64,000 bases of DNA. It comes from Aromatoleum anaerobium (GTDB taxonomy: Bacteria; Pseudomonadota; Gammaproteobacteria; Burkholderiales; Rhodocyclaceae). The notes beneath the pieces are model-generated. The model was given only the letters and a program-made list of their open reading frames with translations, ran no database searches and was not told the DNA's origin. Location of the stretch: the NCBI RefSeq assembly GCF_012910705.2, contig NZ_WTVG02000040.1:1054001-1118000 (forward strand), in the 5' to 3' direction. Positions within the stretch are counted from its first letter, which is position 1, and every line of letters begins with the position of its first letter. The position numbers and the translations under genes were made by a program. Positions 16,706 through 25,426 of this stretch are shown here, one piece after another.

Positions 16706-18282
16706 CACCTCACGACCGGTGCTTCCTCGAAGGTGTGGTACGGCGCCGGCGACGGCACCGTCCATTCCAGCCCGTCGGCGCCCTCCCACGCACGCGCCGC
16801 CGCCTTTGCGCCGCCCCGCACGCATTTCACTGCGACGACGATGAAGATCAGTTGCGACAGACCGAAGCCGAACGCGCCGATCGTCGCGAGCATGTTGAAA
16901 TCGGCAAACTGCAGCGCGTAGTCCGGGATGCGCCGCGGCATGCCGGCGAGCCCGAGGAAATGCATCGGGAAGAACGCAATGTTGAAGAACACCATCGAGC
17001 ACCAGAAGTGGATTTTGCCGAGCCGCTCGTCAGGCATGTGGCCGGTCCATTTCGGCAGCCAGTAGTACGCGCCACCGAACAGCGCAAACAGGCTGCCGGC
17101 CACCAGCACGTAGTGGAAATGCGCGACGACGTAATAGGTGTCCTGCACCTGGATGTCGATCGGCGCGACCGCGACGATCAGGCCGGTGAAGCCGCCGATC
17201 GTGAACACCAGGATGAAGCCGACCGCCCACAGCATCGGCGGCTCGAACGACAGCGAACCACGCCACATCGTCGCCACCCAGTTGAACACTTTCACGCCCG
17301 TCGGCACCGCGATCAGCATCGTCGCGTACATGAAGAACAGTTGCCCGACGGCCGGCATGCCGGTCGTGAACATGTGGTGTGCCCACACCGAGAAGCTCAG
17401 GATCGCGATCGCCGCGGTCGCATACACCATCGACGCATACCCGAACAGCGGCTTGCGGGCGAACGTCGGGATGATCTGGCTGATGATGCCGAAGGCCGGG
17501 AGAATCATGATGTACACCTCCGGGTGGCCGAAGAACCAGAAGATGTGCTGGTACATCACCGGGTCGCCGCCACCCGCGGCGTTGAAGAAGCTCGTGCCGA
17601 AGTGGCGGTCGGTGAGCACCATCGTCACCGCGCCGGCGAGCACCGGCATCACCGCGATCAGCAGATAGGCGGTGATGAGCCATGTCCAGCAGAATAGCGG
17701 CATCTTCATCAGGGTCATGCCGGGCGCGCGCATGTTCAGCACCGTGACGACGATGTTGATCGCGCCCATGATCGAGCTGATCCCCATGATGTGCACCGCG
17801 AAGATCGCCATGTCCTGGCCGATGCCCATCTGCACCGACAGCGGCGCGTACATCGTCCAGCCGGCCGCGGTGGCGCCGCCGGGAACGAAGAACGAGCCGA
17901 TCAGCAGGATCGCCGCCGGCGGCAGCAGCCAGAAGCTCCAGTTGTTCATGCGCGCGAAGGCCATGTCGCTGGCACCGATCATCAGCGGGATCTGCCAGTT
18001 CGCGAAGCCGACGAAGGCCGGCATGATCGCGCCGAAGATCATCACCAGGCCGTGCATCGTCGTCAGCTGGTTGAAGAATTCCGGCTGGACGATCTGCAGG
18101 CCGGGCTGGAACAGTTCAGCGCGGATCGTCAGCGCCAGCACGCCGCCGGACAGGAACATCACGAAGCTGAAGATCAGGTACATCGTGCCGATGTCCTTGT
18201 GATTCGTCGTCGTGACCCAGCGCATCAGCCCGGTCGGGCCGTGATGGTGGTCGTGCAACTGATCGGGGGTTACCGCGGCCAT
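16705..18282 (-). CDS. coxA: Cytochrome c oxidase subunit I (aa3-type)
   Basis: 525 residues, twelve hydrophobic segments. Catalytic hallmarks are visible: TTMHGLVMIFG with a haem a ligand, WFFGHPEVYIMILPAFG with the CuB histidine and cross-linked tyrosine, and VVAHFHYVLVAGSLFALFG with the haem a and a3 ligands. It reduces oxygen and pumps protons in the inner membrane. The frame extends to 18675, but ATG 18282 follows AAGGAGG and begins the normal N terminus, with the His-rich HDHHHG before MRWVTTTNHKDIGTMYL. It follows coxB by 65 nt and overlaps the small assembly gene by ATGA. Confidence 0.97.
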   Translation of the reverse strand: MAAVTPDQLHDHHHGPTGLMRWVTTTNHKDIGTMYLIFSFVMFLSGGVLALTIRAELFQPGLQIVQPEFFNQLTTMHGLVMIFGAIMPAFVGFANWQIPLMIGASDMAFARMNNWSFWLLPPAAILLIGSFFVPGGATAAGWTMYAPLSVQMGIGQDMAIFAVHIMGISSIMGAINIVVTVLNMRAPGMTLMKMPLFCWTWLITAYLLIAVMPVLAGAVTMVLTDRHFGTSFFNAAGGGDPVMYQHIFWFFGHPEVYIMILPAFGIISQIIPTFARKPLFGYASMVYATAAIAILSFSVWAHHMFTTGMPAVGQLFFMYATMLIAVPTGVKVFNWVATMWRGSLSFEPPMLWAVGFILVFTIGGFTGLIVAVAPIDIQVQDTYYVVAHFHYVLVAGSLFALFGGAYYWLPKWTGHMPDERLGKIHFWCSMVFFNIAFFPMHFLGLAGMPRRIPDYALQFADFNMLATIGAFGFGLSQLIFIVVAVKCVRGGAKAAARAWEGADGLEWTVPSPAPYHTFEEAPVVR

Positions 18283-18347
18283 GCTGCCTCCTTGACGTTC
18301 CGCTCCGGCTTGCTGGCCCGGACCGGTTGCTGCGCTCGTGCTGCCGT

Positions 18348-19262
18348 TCAGTTGCCTGCCGGGGCCGCGTTCGCCGGGGCGGGTTGCGCAGCCCCCTCTT
18401 CGGCAGCCGGTGCGGCCGGCATCGGGGTGGCGCCCTGCGCCGTTGCGCCTCCCGTGGCAGGCGCCGCCGCCCCTGCTGCAAGCTGGCGGGCGACCCATTC
18501 GGTGTAAGCCTGCTGCGACACGACGTGCACTTCGACCGGCATGAAGCCGTGGTCGCGGCCGCACAGTTCGGCGCAGTTGCCGCGATATACGCCTTCGGTA
18601 TCGGCGCGGAACCACGCGTCGCGGATGAAACCGGGGATCGCATCCTGCTTGACGCCGAACGCCGGCACCCACCACGAATGGATCACATCGTTGGCCGTCG
18701 TCAGCACCCGGATGCGCTTGCCGACCGGCACGACGAGCGGGTTGTCGACCTCGAGCAGGTAATGCTCGCCTTTCGGCGCATCGCCCTCGATCTGGTCGCG
18801 CGGCGTCGACAGGTTCGAGACGAAACGGATCCCCTGGCCTTCGCCCTGCAGGTAGTCATAGCCCCATTTCCACTGATAACCGGTGGCCTTGATCGTGATG
18901 TCGGGGTCCGCGGTGTTCTTCATGTCCAGCACCGTCTTCGTCGCCGGCCACGCCATCCCGAGCAGGATGAACACCGGGATGATCGTCCAGGCGATCTCCA
19001 CCGACGTGTTCTCGTGGAAATTCGCCGCCACCGCGCCGCGCGACTTGCGATGCCGGAATACCGCCCAGAACATGACGCCGAACACCGCGACGAAGATCAC
19101 CAGGCAGATGATCAGCATCAGGTTGTGCAGGTCGTAGATCTGGGCGCCGATCGGCGTGACGGGCGGCGGGAGGTTGAATTTGCTCGGTATGCTCTGCGCG
19201 ACGGCAGCGGAAGCTACGGGGAGCAAGATGACTGGAGCTGCAACGCGACCGGCAAGACGCAT
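18348..19262 (-). CDS. coxB: Cytochrome c oxidase subunit II (CuA)
   Basis: 304 residues. Signal peptide (cut near SAAVAQS), two membrane helices at about 50-70 and 90-110, then a periplasmic cupredoxin domain. The CuA ligands appear as YRGNCAELCGRDHGFM (two Cys, His, Met) with the upstream His in IHSWWVPAFGV. There is no fused cytochrome c domain; instead the C terminus has an Ala/Pro-rich tail of about 45 residues. It accepts electrons from cytochrome c. This is the first gene of the minus-strand cox operon; ATG 19262 gives the signal peptide. Confidence 0.97.
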   Translation of the reverse strand: MRLAGRVAAPVILLPVASAAVAQSIPSKFNLPPPVTPIGAQIYDLHNLMLIICLVIFVAVFGVMFWAVFRHRKSRGAVAANFHENTSVEIAWTIIPVFILLGMAWPATKTVLDMKNTADPDITIKATGYQWKWGYDYLQGEGQGIRFVSNLSTPRDQIEGDAPKGEHYLLEVDNPLVVPVGKRIRVLTTANDVIHSWWVPAFGVKQDAIPGFIRDAWFRADTEGVYRGNCAELCGRDHGFMPVEVHVVSQQAYTEWVARQLAAGAAAPATGGATAQGATPMPAAPAAEEGAAQPAPANAAPAGN

Positions 19263-19668
19263 GTCCCAACCTCTATCGAATGCAGTGTCGGCGTCGCCCA
19301 AGGAGGCGGAATCGCATCACGCGCGAGCCCGCTTCCCGAGCCGTGACGGCCGGCGCCGGAAGCCGCGGATCGGGGCGAACCGGCGAGAACCAACCGCTAC
19401 CCGGAAGGAATCGCAGCCTTGATGATGAAAGACTTTTCCGTGTAGTCGAACTGATCATGCCATAGCAAAATCAGCGTTCGCAATACGGGTTTTTGAGCAT
19501 CATCAATATTTTGCAGCGCAATACGTGCTAGCCGCTTACTGCCCGCAAGGAATGGCGAACGATGTCGGGGTTTTCCCGCAGGGGTGCGCACTGCAGTGCG
19601 CAACGGGCTGCCAGGCCGCAGAGGGTTCCGGGCTAGAATCGCGGGGCCCGTCCACTGCGACACGAAAA
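19263..19668. other. Divergent intergenic region, coxB and hldE
   Basis: 406 nt with no credible gene. It should contain the cox operon promoter (minus) and the hldE-recQ promoter (plus). An AT-richer patch lies at about 19420-19520, and an 18-bp perfect palindrome lies at 19585-19602. I could not identify a recognised operator. Confidence 0.55.
19585..19602. repeat. Perfect 18-bp palindrome upstream of hldE
   Basis: TGCGCACTGCAGTGCGCA is its own reverse complement and ends 66 nt before the hldE start codon. It could be a dimeric-regulator operator; as RNA it would be a hairpin without a T-run. No matching copy was noticed elsewhere in the window. Confidence 0.6.
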
Positions 19669-20157
19669 ATGCGCTATTCCCGCCCCGCTTTCGAGACCAA
19701 GATCTGCCCGCCGGAGGAACTCGCGGTTCGTGCCGCGGCGCTCCCCCACCCGCTCGTATTCACGAACGGCTGCTTCGACATCCTGCACCGCGGCCACGTC
19801 ACCTACCTCGCCCAGGCGCGCGCGCTCGGCGCCGCAATGGTCGTCGCGCTGAACACCGATGCGTCGGTGCGGCGCCTGGGCAAAGGCGACGAGCGGCCGG
19901 TCAATCCGCTCGAGGATCGCGCCGCGGTCATGGCCGCGCTCGAATGCGTGGACCTCGTGACCTGGTTCGACGCAGACACGCCGCTCGCGTGCATCCTCGA
20001 AGCCCGCCCGGACGTGCTCGTCAAGGGCGGCGACTGGGCGCCCGAACGGATCGTCGGCGCGGCCGAAGTGCGCGGCTGGGGCGGCGCCGTGCATTCGATT
20101 CCGTTCGAGCACGAGCGCTCGACGACGGCGCTGCTCGGCCGCATCCGGGGCGGCTGA
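19669..20157 (+). CDS. rfaE2: D-glycero-beta-D-manno-heptose 1-phosphate adenylyltransferase
   Basis: 162 residues, the separate nucleotidyltransferase half of HldE. It activates heptose-1-phosphate to ADP-heptose for the lipopolysaccharide core. The nucleotide-binding motif [16 protein letters not shown] contains the HxGH signature (residues 40-43), and [15 protein letters not shown] is the second conserved block; the end [16 protein letters not shown] is also family-typical. No kinase domain is fused, so a separate HldE1 kinase must exist elsewhere. The frame is open to 19525, but ATG 19669 starts the domain. It is followed by recQ after about 80 nt on the same strand. Confidence 0.93.
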   Translation: MRYSRPAFETKICPPEELAVRAAALPHPLVFTNGCFDILHRGHVTYLAQARALGAAMVVALNTDASVRRLGKGDERPVNPLEDRAAVMAALECVDLVTWFDADTPLACILEARPDVLVKGGDWAPERIVGAAEVRGWGGAVHSIPFEHERSTTALLGRIRGG

Positions 20158-20240
20158 AATCGCGCGCCGCAACGGCTCCGGTCGCCGCTGCGGCGGCGAC
20201 GGCCCGATCGGCCGCCCGCCGGCGCACGAGCGCCGGTAAA

Positions 20241-22073
20241 ATGCCGCCGATGACTCCCGCTTCAGCTTCCCCCTCCTCGCTCCACCTTCTCGAACACGTC
20301 TTCGGCTACACCGCATTCCGCGGCGAGCAGGAGGCGATCGTCGAACACGTCGCCGCCGGTGGCGACGCGCTGGTGCTGATGCCCACCGGCGGCGGCAAGT
20401 CGCTGTGCTTCCAGATCCCGGCGCTGATGCGCGCGGGCACCGCGGTGGTGGTGTCGCCGCTGATCGCGCTGATGCAGGACCAGGTCAGCGCGCTGCGTGA
20501 AGCCGGCGTCGCGGCCGCCTATCTGAACTCCAGCCAGGCCGCCGACGAATCCACCGCGGTCGAGCGCGACCTCGTCGCCGGACGGCTCGACCTGCTGTAC
20601 GTCGCGCCGGAGCGCCTGTTGACCGGGCGCCTGCTCGCGACGCTCGACCGGCTGCACGAGGCCGGACGCATCGCGCTGTTCGCGATCGACGAGGCGCACT
20701 GCGTGTCGCAGTGGGGCCATGACTTCCGCCCGGAATACCTGCAGCTGTCGGTGCTGTCCGAACGCTTCCCGGCGGTGCCGCGGATCGCGCTGACCGCGAC
20801 CGCCGACCCCGAAACCCGCGAGGAAATCGCCCAGCGCCTCGCGCTCGGCGACGCGCGCCGCTTCGTGTCGAGCTTCGACCGGCCGAACATCCGCTACCGC
20901 ATGGTCGACAAGGACAACCCGCGCGCGCAGCTGCTCGCGTTCATCCGCGACGATCACGCCGGCGAAGCGGGCATCGTGTATTGCCTGTCGCGACGCAAGG
21001 TCGAGGAGACCGCGGCATGGCTCGGCGAACAGGGCATCCGCGCGCTCGCCTACCACGCCGGCATGGCGCAGGAAATCCGCGCCGCGCACCAAAGCCGCTT
21101 CCTGCGCGAGGACGGCATCGTCATGGTCGCGACGATCGCGTTCGGCATGGGCATCGACAAGCCCGACGTGCGCTTCGTCGCGCACCTCGACCTGCCGCGC
21201 TCGATCGAAGGCTATTACCAGGAGACCGGCCGCGCCGGTCGCGACGGCCTCGCGGCGCAGGCGTGGATGGCGTGGGGCGCGCAGGACATCGTGCAGCAGC
21301 GGCGCATGATCGACGAATCCGAAGGCGCGGACGACTTCAAGTGGCGGGCGCGGGCGCGGCTCGACGCGCTGGTCGGCCTGGTCGAGACGACCGGCTGCCG
21401 GCGCCAGTTCCTGCTCGCGCATTTCGGCGAAGAGGGCGAGGCCTGCGGCAACTGCGACAACTGTCTCGAGCCGCCGCGCACGTGGGACGCGACCGACGCG
21501 GCGCGTCGCGCGCTGTCGGGCGTGTTCCGCACCGGCCAGCGCTTCGGCGCCGGCCACGTCATCGACGTGCTGCGCGGCGAACTCACCGACAAGGTGCGCG
21601 ACTGGAAGCACGACCAGGTCAGCACGTTCGGCATCGGCGCCGAGCTCGACGACAAGACCTGGCGCACGCTGTTCCGCCAGCTCGTCGCGCGGGGGCTGCT
21701 CGCGGTCGACCACGACCGCCACAGCGCGCTGACACTGACCGACCTCGCCCGCCCGCTGCTGCGCGGCGAAGCCGAATTCGCGCTGCGCCTGGCGCCGGAA
21801 AAGCGGCGTTCGAAGCGCAGCCGCAGCACCCGCCTGGAGATACCCGACGGCGTGCCGCTGACCTTGTTCGACCGCCTGCGCGCGTGGCGAGCGGCGACCG
21901 CGCGCGAACGCAACGTGCCTGCCTACGTGATCTTCCACGACGCGACGCTGCGCGAAATCGCGCTCGCCCGCCCGGTGAGCCTCGCCGAACTCGCGGGCAT
22001 CTCGGGCATCGGCGACCGCAAGCTCGAGGCGTACGGCGCGGACATCCTCGCCGAGATCGCGCGCGAAGTCTGA
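20241..22073 (+). CDS. recQ: ATP-dependent DNA helicase RecQ
   Basis: 610 residues, the full RecQ layout. Walker A PTGGGKS is at residues 48-54, DEAHC near 150, helicase motif VI has YYQETGRAGRDG, the four-cysteine zinc site includes CGNCDNC near 408-414, then a winged-helix RQC domain and a C-terminal HRDC domain (ARERNVPAYVIFHDATLREIA...LAGISGIGDRKLE). It unwinds DNA in recombination and fork repair. The frame is open far upstream; ATG 20241 or 20250 starts the real protein. Neither has a strong ribosome site. It may share the hldE promoter. Confidence 0.96.
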   Translation: MPPMTPASASPSSLHLLEHVFGYTAFRGEQEAIVEHVAAGGDALVLMPTGGGKSLCFQIPALMRAGTAVVVSPLIALMQDQVSALREAGVAAAYLNSSQAADESTAVERDLVAGRLDLLYVAPERLLTGRLLATLDRLHEAGRIALFAIDEAHCVSQWGHDFRPEYLQLSVLSERFPAVPRIALTATADPETREEIAQRLALGDARRFVSSFDRPNIRYRMVDKDNPRAQLLAFIRDDHAGEAGIVYCLSRRKVEETAAWLGEQGIRALAYHAGMAQEIRAAHQSRFLREDGIVMVATIAFGMGIDKPDVRFVAHLDLPRSIEGYYQETGRAGRDGLAAQAWMAWGAQDIVQQRRMIDESEGADDFKWRARARLDALVGLVETTGCRRQFLLAHFGEEGEACGNCDNCLEPPRTWDATDAARRALSGVFRTGQRFGAGHVIDVLRGELTDKVRDWKHDQVSTFGIGAELDDKTWRTLFRQLVARGLLAVDHDRHSALTLTDLARPLLRGEAEFALRLAPEKRRSKRSRSTRLEIPDGVPLTLFDRLRAWRAATARERNVPAYVIFHDATLREIALARPVSLAELAGISGIGDRKLEAYGADILAEIAREV

Positions 22074-22102
22074 AACGCCGGTGCGCGCCCGCCTGCTGCC
22101 CG

Positions 22103-23479
22103 CTAGCGCGAGCGCAGCAGGTCGAGATCCGCGCGGTTGCGCTCGTCGGTGTAGGGCTCGGCGGCCGGCGGCGGGGCGCCGGCAAAGCATTGCACCAGGA
22201 CGTTCGAGAGCGGGCGGTCGCGGAACAGGATTTCAACCGCGCAGGGGCCATATACCGACTGGATCGTGGCCAGCAGGTTGCGCGCGTACGGCGTCGCGAG
22301 GCGCGAATCGAGGATCAAGTTCGCGAACATCACGCCTTGCGGGGCCAACACGCGCTGCGTCCCCTGCCAGAATTCGCGCGTGACCAGGTGCGCGGGAATG
22401 CTCGTGAGCGCGCTGTAGGCGTCGACGACGACCGCGTCGAAGCGCTCGTCGGTGTCGGCGACGAAACGCCGCGCGTCGGCGGCGACGAAGCGCCCACGGC
22501 TGCCGGTACCGAGGAACTCCCGCTCCGCCAGTTCGCGTATTGCCGGGTCGATATCGACGTAGAGGTAGTCGTTGAGCGGTTCGCGATGTGAAAGCGTGAA
22601 GCCGCCGGCGCCGAGCACCAGGATGCTCCGGTTGCGAAAGCCCATTTCGTCGAGCATCACCGTGCGCAGCCGCTCGATGTAACGCGTGTAGCGCGGCGGC
22701 TCGCTGTCGTCGATTATCGAAGCGACCTGGTTGTTGATCCAGAACACCCGCGGGTCGGTCATGCCGGGCAGCGCCACCGGGCCGACCCTGTAGGTGGCGT
22801 AGGCGGTTTCGATCTGTTGCGGCAGCAGCACGTTGCCACTGAACGCCGCGACGGCGACCAGCGCGATGATCGGCAGGTCGGCCGCCACCGTCCGCTCCCG
22901 GGCATCCTGCAGCCATGGCACGAGGCAGAGGAGTAGCGCCGCGCAGACGAGGATCGCCGCGGCGACGCCGAGCCACTGCATGACCAGCAGCGATAGCGAC
23001 AGCGAACCGAGGAAAGACCCGAGCGTCGACCAGTACAACGCTGCGCCGCTGCGCGCCCCGACGCGATCGTCGCGCAGCAGGTTGGTCAGCACCGGCACCG
23101 TCTGACCGAGCAGCCAGGCGATCGGACACAGCACGCCAGCGACGAAGATCAGGTACGCGAGCGGCGCGGGAGTGACGTGCGCGAACAACGCGTCGATGAC
23201 CGGTCCGGCCAGTCCGACTGCGATCAATGCGGCGGCCAGCGCGAAGTTGCGCCGCACGCGCCCGAGGAAATCGCGCTCGACGCGTCCGCCCGCCTGGTAT
23301 CCGAGCGCGAGCGCGAGCAGGAAGAAGCCGATCGTCGGCGCCGTCACGGTGATCGCGCTGCCCAGATGCGGCACCAGGCGGCGCAACGCGATGATCTCCG
23401 CGCCGAGCGACGAAAAGCCTTCGACAAACACCGTGGCGAACAGGACGGCCGTGCGGACGGAACTTGCGGAGCGGGTCAT
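22103..23479 (-). CDS. Membrane-bound spermidine-synthase-like protein
   Basis: 458 residues. The first half has about seven hydrophobic segments (FVEGFSSLGAEIIALRRLVPHLGS is the typical opening). The second half is a methyltransferase-fold aminopropyltransferase-like domain with ILVLGAGGFTLS, the acidic LYVDIDPAIRELAE and FDAVVVDAYSAL. Such fused MFS/spermidine-synthase-like proteins are widespread, but most have no proven substrate. No S-adenosylmethionine decarboxylase gene is nearby, so polyamine synthesis is not implied. The gene converges with recQ (29-nt gap). The alternate view, a membrane methyltransferase, is possible. Confidence 0.8.
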   Translation of the reverse strand: MTRSASSVRTAVLFATVFVEGFSSLGAEIIALRRLVPHLGSAITVTAPTIGFFLLALALGYQAGGRVERDFLGRVRRNFALAAALIAVGLAGPVIDALFAHVTPAPLAYLIFVAGVLCPIAWLLGQTVPVLTNLLRDDRVGARSGAALYWSTLGSFLGSLSLSLLVMQWLGVAAAILVCAALLLCLVPWLQDARERTVAADLPIIALVAVAAFSGNVLLPQQIETAYATYRVGPVALPGMTDPRVFWINNQVASIIDDSEPPRYTRYIERLRTVMLDEMGFRNRSILVLGAGGFTLSHREPLNDYLYVDIDPAIRELAEREFLGTGSRGRFVAADARRFVADTDERFDAVVVDAYSALTSIPAHLVTREFWQGTQRVLAPQGVMFANLILDSRLATPYARNLLATIQSVYGPCAVEILFRDRPLSNVLVQCFAGAPPPAAEPYTDERNRADLDLLRSR

Positions 23480-23565
23480 CGGGTCGGGCGCATCATGGGG
23501 GAAGTTTCCGCAAGCGGGCCGCGCCGTGCGCGCGCGCGGGCGCGTGCCGCGATACAGTACGCTCC

Positions 23566-23682
23566 GTGCGTGATCTGCTGCATCCTCTCATCTTCATCGT
23601 CCTCGTCGCTGCGATCGGGCTCGCGGCGCACATCGGCGTGCGCCGCAGCCGGAAACGGTTCGACGACTCCCGCAAGGATTGA
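23566..23682 (+). CDS. Possible small membrane protein (38 aa)
   Basis: A short frame with a GTG start, one strong membrane helix (LLHPLIFIVLVAAIGLAAHI) and a basic-acidic tail RRSRKRFDDSRKD. The topology is believable for a small inner-membrane protein, but no ribosome site precedes the GTG and the family is not recognised. It lies between the divergent spermidine-synthase-like gene and the stress-type gene. Confidence 0.3.
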   Translation: MRDLLHPLIFIVLVAAIGLAAHIGVRRSRKRFDDSRKD

Positions 23683-23828
23683 GCCCGGACCGGCGCAGCG
23701 TGCATACGGGAGAGCCTTCGCGGGCCCGTTCCGTGCAGCGATCCGGAACGCGAGCCTCCCCGCCGCACTCTATTCCGGATACGGAGAACGCGTGCGACTG
23801 CGCACCGTCGGCCGGACAGGAGCACACG

Positions 23829-24344
23829 ATGGAAAACTACCTGCACAGAGTATTGGGTGTCTACGAGACGCGCGCGGCGGCCGAAGCCGCGCTGGAGCGG
23901 CTCGTTCAGCGCGGCCTGCCGCGAGACAAGGCGAGGCTGCTGGAACCGGGCCGCAGGCGCGAGAACGAGGACGCCACCGCCGACAGCGACGACGTGCTGA
24001 AGGAAGTGCTGCGCGACGGCGCGATCGGCACCGCGGTCGGAACGCTCGCCGGCGCCGCCGGGACTGTTGCGCTGGCGGCGGCGAACATCAGCCTGTTCGT
24101 CGCCAGCCCGGTGCTCGGCGCGCTGTCGATGCTCGGCTGGGGAGCGAGCCTCGGCGCGATCGTCGGGGCGGCCGCCGGCGCGGAGAACAGCAAGGGCGAC
24201 GTCGCCGATCTCGTCAAGGATGCGCTCGCGAGCGGCCACGTGGTCCTCGTCGCGCACACCGCGACCGAGGAGCAGACGACCTGGGCGCGGCAGATCATCG
24301 GCGAGTCGATGGCCGAACCGGGAGGGGCCGCGGCAACGACGTGA
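23829..24344 (+). CDS. General-stress-protein-17M-like glycine-zipper protein
   Basis: 171 residues. The N-terminal part (GVYETRAAAEAALERLVQRG) resembles the alpha/beta general stress protein 17M domain; the middle has a Gly/Ala-rich hydrophobic stretch (about 65-118, AIGTAVGTLAGAAGTVALAA) like a glycine zipper that may enter a membrane; the C terminus returns to the small domain with GHVVLVAHTATEEQTTWA. Its function is unknown. The ATG at 23829 follows a short AGGAG site. It converges with the cation efflux gene (21-nt gap). Confidence 0.7.
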   Translation: MENYLHRVLGVYETRAAAEAALERLVQRGLPRDKARLLEPGRRRENEDATADSDDVLKEVLRDGAIGTAVGTLAGAAGTVALAAANISLFVASPVLGALSMLGWGASLGAIVGAAAGAENSKGDVADLVKDALASGHVVLVAHTATEEQTTWARQIIGESMAEPGGAAATT

Positions 24345-24365
24345 GCGGCGCGGCGATCGCGGGCG

Positions 24366-25226
24366 CTACTCGACCGGCTCGATGTGGGTCGTCAGGCGCG
24401 TCCCGGTGTGCTTGCGCACGGCGTGCTCGGCCGAGTCGGCGAGGGCGTGGGCATGGGCAACGGTCCACTCTCCCGGCACGCGCAGATCGACATGCGCGAA
24501 CTGCATTGCGCCGGCGACGCGCGTCTTCAGGTTGACGAAGTGCCCTCCCTCGGTGCAACAGGACTGCAGCACCGCCTCGATGCGCCGGATTTCGGCGTCG
24601 TCGAGCGCGCGGTCCATCAGGCCGTCGACCGAGCGGTGCATCAGCCCCCAGCCTTCGCGCAGGATGTTCACCGCGACGCCGGCAGCGACGAGCGGATCGA
24701 GCCAGTTCCAGCCGCTGAGGCTCGCCAGGCCTACGCCGGCGACGACGCCCGCGGTCGTCCACACGTCGGTCATCAGATGACGCGCATCGGCTTCGAGCGC
24801 GAGCGAACGGTGCGCCCGCCCGACTTGGAACAGGATGCGTGCAACGACCAGGTTGACGAGGCTCGCGCCGACCGACAGCACCGTGCCGAGACCGAGCGCG
24901 CCGAGCGGCTGCGGATGGATCAGGCGTTCGACGGCCGTCGCGAGGATCACCAGCGCCGCGACGAAGATCAACATGCCTTCGAAAGCGGCCGAGAAATACT
25001 CCGCCTTGCCGTGGCCGTACGGGTGCCCGGGGTCGGCCGGAGCGTGCGCCAACGACACCATCAGCAGCGCGAACGACGCGCCGGCGAGATTGACGAGGGA
25101 CTCCAGCGCATCGGAGAGGAATCCGACCGACCCGGTCAGCCACCACGCCCCCGCCTTCATGCCGATCGTTATCAGCGCGGCGAGGATCGAGAGCAGCAGG
25201 GCCTGGTGCGGAGTGAGGGTGCGCAT
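24366..25226 (-). CDS. Cation diffusion facilitator (CDF) efflux transporter
   Basis: 286 residues, six predicted membrane helices and a cytoplasmic C-terminal domain. Metal-site motifs are SVGFLSDALESLVN in helix 2 and ADARHLMTDVWTT in helix 5, plus HPYGHGKAEYFSA between helices 2 and 3. The family exports Zn(II), Fe(II), Co(II) or Mn(II) by proton exchange; the site with Ser-Asp in helix 2 and His-Asp in helix 5 does not fix the metal. The frame runs to 25322; ATG 25226 (MRTLTPHQALLLS) is preferred because it sits right before helix 1. Confidence 0.92.
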   Translation of the reverse strand: MRTLTPHQALLLSILAALITIGMKAGAWWLTGSVGFLSDALESLVNLAGASFALLMVSLAHAPADPGHPYGHGKAEYFSAAFEGMLIFVAALVILATAVERLIHPQPLGALGLGTVLSVGASLVNLVVARILFQVGRAHRSLALEADARHLMTDVWTTAGVVAGVGLASLSGWNWLDPLVAAGVAVNILREGWGLMHRSVDGLMDRALDDAEIRRIEAVLQSCCTEGGHFVNLKTRVAGAMQFAHVDLRVPGEWTVAHAHALADSAEHAVRKHTGTRLTTHIEPVE

Positions 25227-25426
25227 GATGACGACGGGAACGGAACGGCGGACATGGTAAACCACGCCGGCTGCGGTCCGCGGGGCGATCGCCTCATCCT
25301 CGCCCGCATACGGCTGCATCATCTCTCGGACGGCGCGTTATCGAACCGGAAAAGAGGTCATGTCGCTCAGATGGCAGGATCCAACAGCCTGGCGGCCTCT
25401 GAACACGGAAAACCAAAGCTCGGCTG

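Noticed and set aside
20262-22190. 642-codon frame opposite recQ
   Set aside because: RecQ is unmistakable on the plus strand from Walker A to HRDC; the antisense frame is a shadow.
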